64,000 nt of DNA from Symbiodinium natans (lineage: Eukaryota > Sar > Dinophyceae > Suessiales > Symbiodiniaceae). Positions within the stretch are counted from its first letter, which is position 1. Each line of letters opens with the position of its first letter. The notes under the pieces are model-generated. The model saw nothing but the letters and a program-made list of their open reading frames with translations, did not search any database and was not told where the DNA came from. Below, in pieces: positions 11,143 through 22,274 of this stretch. A program made the position numbers and the translations under genes. The stretch is from contig CAJNDS010002143.1 of the NCBI GenBank assembly GCA_905221605.1, positions 186,001-250,000 of the forward strand, read 5' to 3'.

Positions 11143-14100
11143 GCATGGCTTCGGTGCTGCTTCCGCAAGGTCCCGGGAAAATACCGGCAGTTTAGAAGAG
11201 CCCATCATGCCGAAGGTGACCCTTGGCCCTGCCCTAAGGCCCAAAACAATTCCAAACGGCACGCCGCAAAGCCAAAATTCATCGTCGCCATGGACCAGGC
11301 AGTCAGCGCCAAGTCCACGCATGTGAACTCTTGCCTTGGCACATGCCATTCATGGGTGATTGAAGGCTTGGGGTGAAGCTGTGCCAGACTACAGTAGCGG
11401 CTAGCGGCTAGCGGCAAGTCGCATCTTCAAGACAGCGAGACTTTCAGCCCGCAGCTTGGGTCTTTATGTCATGCTTGCTCTACGGTGCATTCTGTACCAG
11501 GAATAAATTGCAGCGAACACACTTTCAGGTAGATCCCATCACTCACACTGAGACCAGATTATGCTCTAAACTGTCAAGATCAGCTGGAAGAGCGTTTGCA
11601 CGGGGCCCCAGCAGTCGCTCGGAGACCTGCTCCATGACCTTGTGCCAAACCCCACAGCCAAACCTAGAGCCTAGAACACTGAGCACATTCAGGCCACCCT
11701 CAGGCAAAGCAAAGCAGCCCTCCCACCCGGAATGTCAGGTTTGACCAGAAACGCCTTCCTGAAACAAAAGGCCAGGCTGCAGCACAACCGAAACCCCCAA
11801 TCGGAAGCAGACGTGCCTTGTCCAGGTGCGGGCCCCGTGCACGCCTCGAAGCTCTACGTAAGGCAAGGCTCAGGAGGTAAATCTGGAAGTGTCTTGACTG
11901 TCTTGGAAGAAGAATGTGGTGGAGGAGTGTGACAGTCTGCGTGTGTGTGCGCGCACCTTTTCCAGGAATACTGGAGGTCTCACGGTCCATCAAAACTATT
12001 CCAGCAACATTGCGGCTCACTGAGGCATTCATAGCCTGCAAAAGTGCAAAGCCGATGCGTGAAACGAGTACAAGAGGACGGCCTGCAGCCTGAAGTTGAA
12101 AGGAAAATGCGCTGACCAACGCAAGCAGCGGTGTGAAGAATTTGTTCTTGACGACTTCCGTCCTCAGGCAGTGAGCAGCGCATGCTGCAAATCTATCATC
12201 CTTCAAAACGCCTCTTCTTCGCATGCAACGAAGGGGCTGTGGAACCCCACAATTACATGACCAGGTCCTACAGTGACCGTGAGGACAAAAAGGTAACACA
12301 TTTTGCTTGACCGCCACGTGGGTGTTACTGAAGCGACGCGATAGACAATTGCCTTGCCCACTTTGGATTTGGACTGACCAGACCACCGCAGGACCCTAGC
12401 TGATTTTTAGCAAGAGTACAAGGCGAGGGTGCTGCATCGGCTGCGCTGTCACAGCGCAGCCAGTTTTTCAGGCCAGCCTTGGACTTGAAGAAGCTACTGC
12501 AACCTATAAAGCGCTCGATGCCGTGCACTTCGTGCATGTCCGAGCAGTTAGAAAACCAGAACTTTCAGCAGAATGCAGGGCATGGATGGCGGATGGTGTC
12601 CAACGTCCAGACGCGCCTCCGCTTAGAAATTTGCCTGGGGACGCCTCGTTTTATTTGAGCTGCAAGCCCTGGCTTGGAACAACCTTGCGAGATTCGTCGT
12701 GGAAGCTGCCAGTAAGGATTAGCGAGCACACAGTCAACCCCGGTGTGCCGGACTATGCATCTCAAGTCGGAGCCCGATCTTTGCTTTGATGTGCGCTGTC
12801 TGGTGCCGCTACTCCTTGCTGGCAAGAGATCCAGCCTTCGACTGGACACTGGGCGATTTGTGATATCATTGATATCCTTTGATCGGTGAAATCACGGCAC
12901 GGCTCCACCCACTAAAAGCACGGCCCTAAAGCCCCCAAGCTCTTTTGAATCTGGAAGCTGCTTCATATTGCTTCATGCCAGCCCCAAAGCCTAACCCTAA
13001 ACCGCCCTCACAACCTTAAGCCGTTGCCATGCCTTAGCGTGAGCAAGACTGGCTGAGGGCGGCAGTCAAGATAGATTCGTCAGGGGATCTCCTGGCTGCG
13101 TGAGGGGGTTTAGGAAGCTTGGTTTAGGGTCCGGCTATTCAGCCCAGGCCCAGACTTCAGGTTTGGGGTGCAGACTTCCGTTTTTTGAGTCCCACTGCAA
13201 CCCCGCCAACCCCACTCATCTCCTCCGTGGGGGGGGCCGTTCCAATCGCCTCAGGTTGTAAACTGAGGACAATGAGCAAATTAATCAAGAAGGCGCTCTG
13301 CACGTCGCGAGGCTAAAGCCCTGCAAGGCTTGGTGCTCCGGTGTACAGCTTTCTGGTTGAACGGAAAAGTCCCAAACTTACGTCTGGACCCGGCCATAAC
13401 GCTGTTTAAGCTCCACTGCAGTCACAGCTGCTGGATCAGGGGTCATCCAGTGCTGAAGCTGAAGGCACGTTCTTTCATCCCCTTTCGCGTCATGTTGATG
13501 AAGCCTTGGTTGGGGGGGGGGGTACCGCAAGGTTCAGGGTGAAGAGCACGTGAAGACAAGGCATGAATGCCCGAGAGCAATACAGAATGCAACCCGCGCA
13601 CGATTTGCCGCTGCCAGGAAGTTCCCCTGGTTCGGCGTGTCGTTGTTGTCGATGTATTCGTCTGCAGCAGGGCCGCGTGTTTCCCGTTCACAGCTCAGAC
13701 AGGCAAAGTGAGCACTCGCAGTTTCAGATCCAGCTACGGCTGAAAGCTTACATAGCGCTTTGTATGGGTTTCGCGGATTTTGGAATGCGGTCAGCTCCGA
13801 GACATCGTCGAAACCCAAACCGCATGAACGCCATGATCAACGACAGGGTTTCAGGCTTTCGGAAGGAGGCTACTTGGACCCTCCGAAGCTGAGGGTTTGG
13901 GAAATTACCTCTGCTCGAAGTGACCACTGCTTCGCTCCGCGGCCCCCCATCCTCCCACAAAACATGAAAGATTTTTCAGAAGGATTTCCAGCGATGGAGC
14001 AAACATGTACCCAAAAGCCAACCCTGAGCTGGACAAGCACCCACCCCCTGCGGCCAGGATACGCCAGAGATCTTCCTAGGAGGCTTTGGGCGGGACTCAC

Positions 14101-15597
14101 TTCAAAGCGGGGTTAAGGGATGCCAGGGCTCAAGTCTACTTGGTACCTTTTTGAGGTTGCGGCTACTTGTGCACAGTCCTTTGATGGGATTGGGCGGGCT
14201 ATTAGGATAGCTCATGTTGGAGACAGACCCTGCAGGTCTTGTCAAGAAGAGGGCTAGATGTCTTACCGGGACCTGAAAGCAACAAGCAACCTGTATGAAA
14301 GGATACGGCAACTTCCTCTTCACCTTAGCAATCGCAAACGCCCAGAAAGTACACGACCCTGCATCCTGAGCTGTCGACTGCCAGATTCTTGGTCGCATGG
14401 CAGGATGTTTCCTGTCGGGTTTGGGGGTTCAACGTCTGTTTCATCAACAAGGTTGTGCACAACTCTACCTACAGTAATCGATGCATACGAGTCATCAAGC
14501 TGATTGCTTGATATTGCTTGGGGGCCGTCAGGTAAGCTACTCGGGCCCAAGCAAGATAGCTTGCCTGCTCTTCGTCATTGACCACATTCGAATCATTCAG
14601 CAGCTGAATGAACCTGCTATGTCGTGTTGCTGTTCAGACTCTACTCCATGGTGGGAAGCCGGAGAGCGTAACAAAGTACCTAGGCCTGGCCGTAAATTCT
14701 GACTTATACGCCCTATATGTACTGCGCTGAGCCAATACTCTTGGGTGGCACGGAAATTCCGGACCCCCAAAATGAGGCCGTCCCTCTCGCGAGCATACCT
14801 GCATGCGTCCGAAGTGGCGTCTTGGCATAAACGGAAGCCATGGCATCGACGGCCGGATCCTGAGCAATGGCGAAGAAGGGTTGCAGTTCGGATGTGATGC
14901 TCCTGCTTGCTGTGTTTGGCGACCAAGCTGCCCTCCGAATGCACTCCGCAAAGCCTTTCGCATTGACCGTCACAATGCTGGACCTGAGCAGGTCGTAGAC
15001 GCTCAACAATGATGATCAGTGCGCACCCCCTAAGAAGCTTTCCACTTGTTATCAGACCCTCACGAAGGGTTACACCCTGTAAATCTCAAGCTTTGAGCTG
15101 TGGTCCCTAAGGTTTCTAACTTGCGTAAGCGAAGGGCGAGGACCGACTCAAGCTCTGAAGCTCCACCAAATTCCCAAATTCCCACTTCAAAATTCAACAC
15201 TTCAAAAACTTGCAACGAAGCACCTGAACTCCTGCACGGAACCGCCCCCCCCACCCGAGAAGTCCAGTGACTCCATCAGTGCTCTCGCAGATCCGACGTG
15301 CTTCCACTTGGCCCAAAGGGCCACTTCACCTTGGGCTTTGTGGGGGTGAGTTTGGGGGTTAAATTTTGGTGCGTTAGGAAGTTTAGGTTTCACGAGTTTT
15401 TGGTTCTCACGCTTGAAGCAATGCAAGCGAGGCCTATGGTGCATCTGGGTTCATGCCTCGGCAGATCGATGGAAATCTGGGGAGTGCGAAGCACGCACCA
15501 CAAACACATTGGCCGGCGGTGCATGGGGTTGGGGTCCCGTTTAGTTCGTTGCGTCCGGGAAAAGCAGAGGAGTTGTTTTTGTTTGGCCGAACTCGGG

Positions 15598-15950
15598 TGG
15601 GGCAGCCCCTTCCTCCCCCTCCCATTTGCAAGCACAATGATTGCAGGACGGGTTTTCGAAAGGATTCGTAGATGTTTAGACTTGAAAATGCATGGCCAAA
15701 AAAAATATAAAAGCAGGGGGGTTGACGGGCAATGCGAAGGATTCGTATAGAATAGGCTTGCAAATTAAGATGCGGGGGGTGGGGCAGCCCCCCATTTGCA
15801 AACACAGACTACGGGCGTGGACATGATTCGTATGCTTGAAAACGCATGGCTTCTCCTGGGCTGATGTTCTTTACAAAGCAGGCGCGCGCGGGTTAAAGGA
15901 AGGGGGGGATAATAGCGGGGGTTGGGGGGCGCAGCCCCCCACCCATCATG
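15598..15950 (+). repeat. Diverged repeats with GGGGCAGCCCC cores
   Basis: The palindromic core GGGGCAGCCCC followed by CCATTTGCAA and CAC occurs near 15600 and near 15780, and a third core with GCGCAGCCCCCCA near 15930. Shared pieces such as GATTCGTA and GAAAA(T/C)GCATGGC follow the first two, so this looks like a duplicated, diverged unit of about 180 bp. No frame could be supported. Confidence 0.5.
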
Positions 15951-17681
15951 TCGAAACGCTTGCAGAGTGAGTCTCGGAGATGAGCTTCGGTTTAGGGTTC
16001 AAGAAGGTTAGGGTTTATGCACACGTCTTGGATACGCAGCTACAGCTAGTTGGCATTGATTGTTCTTCAGAACAATGCCTCAAACGCAACCATTTTGTCA
16101 GATTCGGACACTCTTGCACAAGCTACCTAGGCGTTGGCCTCTAAGGGACAGACAGCTGATGTCGGCCAACGCTGTAGGCACTGAGAAGAGAAAAGTCTAA
16201 CTACTTTAACAGCCAACCAGATTTGGCCAAACCCTAAAAGAGTCCTGGTGCGGCAAAAGCATGAACGCAGGTTTGGGCAAGGTCCACGTCAATGAAAGGA
16301 TCCGAACGCCCTAGAGAGAAGCAGACAGCTCAAGAGCTACTCAGCCATTGCCAGCTCAGGTGCAGAGATGTCCACCTGGTTGTATGACCTTTGTGCGGAC
16401 ACAGGGGTTGGAGACATTCGCACTTGGAAGTTTTAAGCTAGCAGCTATTGGAATTCATGGTTGCTGGAGTGTTTCACCTGCTCCGCAGGAGCAAGGCCTC
16501 GAAAATGGCCTGCCGTCCGAGAACCTTCACAAGCGCAGAGTGCTGAGCACGAGGCCTGCCCATTCTCTTGGAATTGCGTGACCACATCCTGAGCAGCATC
16601 ACTTGCACAGTGCTGTCGTCCCCATTTGACGTATTCATGTACCTTAACCTGATGTTACTGTGATGGGGATGTCGCGCTCCAAGCCGTCACGCTGCTCAGA
16701 CTTGTGGTGCCAAGCACTCTCCGAAGCTCCACTGCACTGGAGGACTGGAGAACCCGACCAACCCTCCAAGTGGTGAGGCAAGAGTCGTCCATGGACACTG
16801 TCAACTCCGCATCAAGGGCAAGGTGGTTGAAGTGGCTCGCCCTGGGCTGTCATGGCTTGATTCGTCTGGCCCTTCTGTCCAGGTTTGTGCATCAGTCGTG
16901 TGCACCAATCGCAATATTCTGACAAAGTTGCGGCGTCACCGGCATCGACATTCTCTCTGACATTCTGTCAGAAACCCCTGGCATCGCGGCGACGATGGGC
17001 AATTGAAGCCAAAAATACTACGACACCCTTGTCCTCCTACACTCAGCCAGAACCCAAACCATACATGAAAGCTTAACAGCCTGTCGGGTGTTCCCTTTCC
17101 TCTCTTTCACTCAACAAGCCGGTGCTGCCCAAGGTGGTTGAAGCCATCGCTGCTGAGGACTGCGAGAAGGAGGCCTGCGCAGTTTCCGAGCTACCGTCTC
17201 AGGTGCCAGGTTCACGCCATTTCAACATTTCAACGCACTTCGATTCAGAGGCTTCAAGTTGGCAAACTTGTCTGGCACAACGCGAAGCCGCGCCCTTGCC
17301 TGTGCATACTGAACGGCCCCTTGGTCGACAAAATACCTTGCCATTCTTGGGCTGAAAGCTTCAGAGCTTCTCAAAGCTTCTCAAGCCTTGTCAGAGCTTC
17401 AGGGTGTGGGTTCCGGTGTGTTTCTTTGGGTTCTGAGCCTAAAATTTTTTTCGCTCCCACATAGACAAACTCGATTTTTTGCACTTTAAGCACCTCGCAA
17501 CATGACCGTCGTTTTCTCTGCGAAAACAAAGCCTTCAATGAGGGGAGCAATTTTGACCTTACTGTGAACTAGATTGCAAGCATCTTGGCTGCATCTCTGG
17601 CGCATGGCAGTAGCGGCATCCACCTGGGCCGGTCTCACCGCGGCGCACGTGACGAATTGCTGGGGACGGGAAGGCGGCCGT

Positions 17682-17770
17682 TATATGGGGATTACTGTAT
17701 TAGGGGTACCTTATTGGGTGTCCTTTATTATTGTAAGGGGATCCCACTATTTGGGGGTCCCTTATTCCAC
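17682..17770 (+). repeat. Degenerate short tandem units (TTATTnGGGGTCCC-like)
   Basis: About five loose copies of a roughly 20-bp unit, such as TATTAGGGGTACC, TTATTGGGTGTCC and ACTATTTGGGGGTCCC, follow each other. There is no coding signal. Confidence 0.4.
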
Positions 17771-17944
17771 ATGCTGCATGCACCAGATGCATTGCATGCA
17801 CCTCATGGTACAGGCCTGCCACAGGCATGCAGATGCATGCGTTATGATCAAAGTGGTGTGGAACCACTCTTAAGTGTTGAGACACTCTTTGGTTCAATTC
17901 TCGAGATTTCTGTCAAAAAGTGGTCTTGAGACATGTTTTGATTC

Positions 17945-18050
17945 AATTTTGGCATCTGGTGCATGCATGTGGTGATGTGGTTTCATGCATGTGGTAATGT
18001 GGTTGCCATGTGGCATGTGGTGCATGTGGTGCATGCATGTGGTGCGTGCA
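17945..18050 (+). repeat. GCATGTGGT minisatellite
   Basis: Repeated and degenerate GCATGTGGT and CATGTGG units fill about 100 bp. The upstream ~100 bp is rich in ATGCA palindromes, and there is an imperfect direct repeat around TTGAGACA and TTCAATT at about 17876 and 17927. Confidence 0.6.
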
Positions 18051-18681
18051 ACCCCCAGACAGTCTACGCCCCGGAGCCAGGAGGAACATCCAAACTGCAA
18101 AAGCCACTTGACGAGCCGGACTCCCACACTGCAAGCTGGGCACCTTGTTCCCTTGAAGTTGAAGTTTTCGGGCGCATGTGAATTCGGAAGTTGCTGCGGG
18201 CTCTAGTTAGGTTCGATTTGCAACCCCCTCCCAAGCATTTGGCCCTGTTAAAGCCGAAGGACCATGTCGAACAGGGGATCCTGTGCGGCCAGAGCTTTGG
18301 TGATCAAGGTCGGCCCACTGGACCTGGGGGTCGGATTCCAGTCTCAAGGAGTGGCTTGACATCATGACATCTCGACGCGAAGCTCAAAGTTTGAGTGAAG
18401 TTGAGGGATTGTGGTAATTTTGAGGAACAGACGTCAGAGAAAGCTCGAAGGCTTGCATGCTTTGGAAAGCCATTTCAAATCCACACTGGTGGCTGCAAGG
18501 CTGTAGGGCTGTAAGATACTGCTGGAAATGCCTGCAGGGGCCTGTCCACGCGTCCAGCTTGCCGTTTAACGTTCAGCTCGGGGACATCATGTGCAGAACG
18601 GATTCGTTCATGACGCTGACCAGCTCAAAGAAACCGTGCTTTCGAAGGCATCCTCGCAATAGCCGATGGAGGAAGACTGGT

Positions 18682-18734
18682 AGGTCGCGAGAAATATGGT
18701 GAAGCACAAGTCGCGAGAAATATGGTGAAGCACA
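18682..18734 (+). repeat. Tandem 26-bp duplication
   Basis: A unit starting GTCGCGAGAAATATGGTGAA and ending GCACAA is present twice back to back with no difference that I can see. Confidence 0.8.
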
Positions 18735-20154
18735 AGCTCCCAAACATCACTCTCTCAAGAAAACGCAAAGTCAGGAAAGGTGCTGTAGTGAGTCACAAAA
18801 CGGAGTTCGCTGCGCAACTGCTTCGTGAGCATTCCCAGGATGGTAATCCTGTGCTCCTGAGAGGCAGCTTGGTGCATTAATTTCAGCTTTGCTGTGGCTG
18901 TGAGGTCGGAGCGCCTACAACGGGAATAAATGGTGCCTGCTAGCAAGCAATGAACAAAAACGAACTTCAGCAAGAGTCAGGGATGGCTTCACCATGACGG
19001 CTGGTGGCATACTCGGTGTAGCGCAACACCTGCATTCACAAGGCAACCATGCAGCTGCGACCCAAAGACCAGGAAACTGCGCGCCTTGAAGCTCAGATCC
19101 GGTGGCACTTGCTTCTGCTGCAAGTATCCTTGCCAACATGCAGCCCTACATTCTGCTGCCAACTTACTTCGAAGGCAGTGGGCCCGGTTAAGAGGCACGG
19201 CTTGCAAGTCTGACTTCTCTCTCGGCCTCTCGGCGCATACGTTGCTGACAGCTCCGTCTTTGAGTGGGCTCTAGGCTTAATTTGAGGGTCTTTCTAGGTA
19301 TGTGCGTTCAGTGCCGCCCTCAGGGCTGCATTCTTACAGCGTTTCCTTCCTCATCTCGATGCGGTCTCAGACTTTGCCTTAACATCGAGCTCGGTGCGAG
19401 TGAGGAGCGTCGAAGCAGCCAAAATTGCTTCGATTTGTCTTCCTGCACACAGGATCTGAAACCACAAGTTATTCACATGGCCCACAAATAGCACTCCTAA
19501 CTTCAAGACAATGGGACATCGCGGCGTGGCGCATGCCGGCCTGCATGTTGCGCAGCTGGGTCATGGAGGCGGTGATGGAACTGATAAAGGACCTGAGGAT
19601 GCGCTATGGAGATTCGTGGCTAAGCCCGTGCGAAGGCTCCGAATCGCGCAATTCAGCTACATCGTGGGAACGATCACTTAAGCATTATGTAAGCTCACAT
19701 GTGTCCCTACGTACGTCCGCACAAGCTTGGCTGTTTCGTTTTACAATGGGGCACTGCTTCCTTTGTCTGTTTTCGTCCGCTTCCTTCCTCTTTCCTTCCT
19801 TCGTTGCCGTGCTCCTCCCTCCGGGCTTAGGGCTAGGCAAATCGTCAATTCAGTCAACAAGCTTCGCAGAGACACGGGGCACGTTGTTCAGGCGAGCATT
19901 CCAACACATGATGTTGACATGCCGTGCTGTTGCCAGCGAATCGCCTAACCCTCCCTGGATCAAAGGAAGGTAGATTGCTGTACGTAGGCTTCAGACCTGG
20001 CACGTGAGACCCTCTTGCGCAGGGAGGGCGGGGGGGCGGGGGGGCGGGGGGACATGTCTTGGACAACATCTGAAGCCACATAGCCCCGACAGCACGTACC
20101 TCCATTGCACTTTCACTGCCCTTTGCCAGGCCCTACAGGAAAAAGCCTGAATAG

Positions 20155-20270
20155 CCCATAATAACAGTAATAAGAATAATCGTAATCGTAAAAATAATAT
20201 ATATATATAATAGCAATAATGGCAAAAATAGTGGTAATGATAAGAATAATATTGGTAATAATAAGAACTT
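20155..20270 (+). repeat. AAT-rich low-complexity tract
   Basis: Mixed AAT, ATA and TAA units form an AT-rich island in otherwise GC-balanced DNA. The overlapping open frames (Tyr/Ile-rich) are artefacts. Confidence 0.75.
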
Positions 20271-20754
20271 GGAGCCGGACGAGAAGAGGACGAGCCCAAA
20301 GATCAATACCAGGATCGCGAAGGTGCGCTCCACCATATTTTGCGGGTGCACATCCACCTTGGTGCACCAATATTGTTGTTTCGACCTCCGCTTCATATAT
20401 GACTTCTGAAAGGTTCAAGGCGCGGCCTGGGGATTTCGGGTTTTGGGGGCCTGCGTGCTGCAGCCTATTGAGACCTCGGCCTTGTCCATCCTTGTTTGCC
20501 AAGTTGCGGTTGCAGGGGTGAATTGTGTAAGACTCCAGTGCAAGGATGTAGCGTAGCGGTAGTAGATGGACTGCTGCTCGGGTCGCATGTTGTAAGCCTA
20601 GGCTCAAGCGACGCAAGAAGATCGAAGACGTCAGTGCAAAAACCCTGGGGCGCGCTTCTGCTGAAAGGCAACGTCTCTCCAATTAGGCACGCCCTCGCCA
20701 CCCAAGCTTCCCATCGAGTACCTTGGCTTTGCATCCCGAAAGCCATTTGGCTTA

Positions 20755-20759
20755 GTTTT
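20755..20759 (+). repeat. Target-site duplication, left copy (GTTTT)
   Basis: GTTTT immediately precedes the left LTR and is repeated exactly at 34092-34096 after the right LTR. A 5-bp duplication is the usual size for Ty1/copia integrases. Confidence 0.85.
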
Positions 20760-21465
20760 TGTGCGAAGTGTCCAAACCAATGAAAACTTGCGCAACCCGT
20801 TCCAGTAACTAGCTCAGGCCACACGAGGAGAAAGAAGTTGTATATTTACAGTTGTAGGTTGTAATGTTGCACCAGAAGTAACAGTATCCCTGTCAACGGG
20901 GAACTCAAGGTAGCTAGCCAATCGTTCCGAGCCACTCCCGACGTTAACTATCGGAAGGATCCCCAGAGTTGCTATCTCCAGGGGGTGGTAACCTATCGCT
21001 CTAGATGTATCCACTAGCCGTCCGGCTGCGTGTTGTACACCTATCCCGATATTCACCTGAACAGCCACCTGCCCTCAGTATCCTCCGGCCTCCGGCTATG
21101 AGTTGTAAAGAGAACAGATAACTATCCCGAGGTTAGGGAAAAGGATCTATTCCTCGTCAACGCCCGACCCTTTTGGCTCCTCTTTCCTCCGGATGCGAGT
21201 TGGCCAATCAGGTCCACGACGTACAGGAACACTATCCACGGGGGCGAAAACTGTACAATACAGGCTGCTACAGTACTAAGAAGGGCCCTTCTTGAGCAGC
21301 TTACAGCTGCGATCGAACATGGGATCATCATTCTATCCACGCTCGGCCACGATGAAGTCGGCAAACTATCCATGATCCACATTCGAGAAGGGGTCCAAAC
21401 CCGAAATACATGTACACGTCAAATCACCATCCCGTGGAATCAACCTGACCTCTTTGTGCTAAACA
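20760..21465 (-). repeat. 3' LTR (left copy)
   Basis: 706 bp, beginning TGTGCGAAGTGTCC and ending GTGCTAAACA on the plus strand. It appears identical to 33386-34091. It contains at least five CTATCC hexamers. Short open frames inside (84 and 86 codons) occur in both copies and are not supported as genes. Confidence 0.93.
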
Positions 21466-21476
21466 CCCCCCGTTTT
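21466..21476 (-). promoter_or_regulatory. Polypurine tract of the LTR element
   Basis: Read on the minus strand, AAAACGGGGGG lies immediately before the 3' LTR (which starts TGTTTAG). This is where second-strand DNA synthesis is primed in LTR elements. Position and composition fit well. Confidence 0.7.
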
Positions 21477-22274
21477 CGGGACGCACTCAGCGGTCAGAAA
21501 ATCGATGAATTCGCGACTTCTATCCCGGTTAGCTTCAGGCAAAAACAAGAACGCAGGAGGCATAGTCGACCTGATCGCCAGCCCCTTTAGGGCGCCCACC
21601 ACCACCCGCGATTACGGCGATCACTCCGGCTATCCTCGGAAGCAACACTTCCATCCGCTAACCTCGACATTCATCGCAGTAGCACAAACCACCAGTCCGT
21701 GGCTCTTGGCTACACTTCGTGCCCTCACGTCTACTCCGCGTAGTAAAATTGTCTATCCGTCGCATTCTTGGAAAATCAAGCGTCGCTTCTATCCATTTCA
21801 TCACCCGACTCAGTTCATCTTCTCCATAGCTATCCTGGGTAAGGCCTCACTTTTGATCAGTACTCTTCGATGCCAATGTAGTTCCCACGCTTCTATCCCT
21901 TCATTCTTGTATACGATCTTCTCCGTGGGGACTCACTGGTGATTAGCCATGCCCATTCTGATCTTTCCTCTTCTCCACAGCTTCATCTTATGGTCTTTTC
22001 ATGTGAAGGTCTTATTGGTGGCGAGCCATGCCTTCCCAGAAGCTTCCGCCGCAGGGTCTTATTGGTGGCTAGCCAAGCCCTGCACCAGAGTCTCACGACA
22101 GCCGTTCACCCACTCATCTCATCCTGTGCCATCCATCCGCTCTATCCCCCCGCGTGCGCTACCAGCCATGGCCCGGGCACATGACTTTGCATGTCCCATT
22201 CTATCCCTCACGCCGAGCCATTGGTGACTAGGCAGCTTTGTGCTTTCGTCCTATCCCCGCTTGTCGCCATTTCA

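Larger units (their letters stand above)
1775..20759. other. Gene-poor region
   Basis: I find no convincing gene in these 19 kb. Open frames are short, on both strands, and show no recognisable domain. The stretch holds telomere-like motifs, homopolymer and dinucleotide runs, a small hairpin element at 3578-3682, a tandem 26-bp duplication at 18682-18734 and GC-rich dispersed repeats near 15.6-15.9 kb. Minus-strand frames at 8787-9095 and 10001-10324 and plus-strand blocks near 17100-17200 and 19500-19620 have protein-like composition and could be isolated exons, but I could not join them to neighbours with sensible splice sites. Confidence 0.5.

Noticed and set aside
20814-21382. 84- and 86-codon frames repeated at 33440-34008
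   Set aside because: They lie wholly within the two LTR copies and have no domain; identical translation only reflects identical LTRs.
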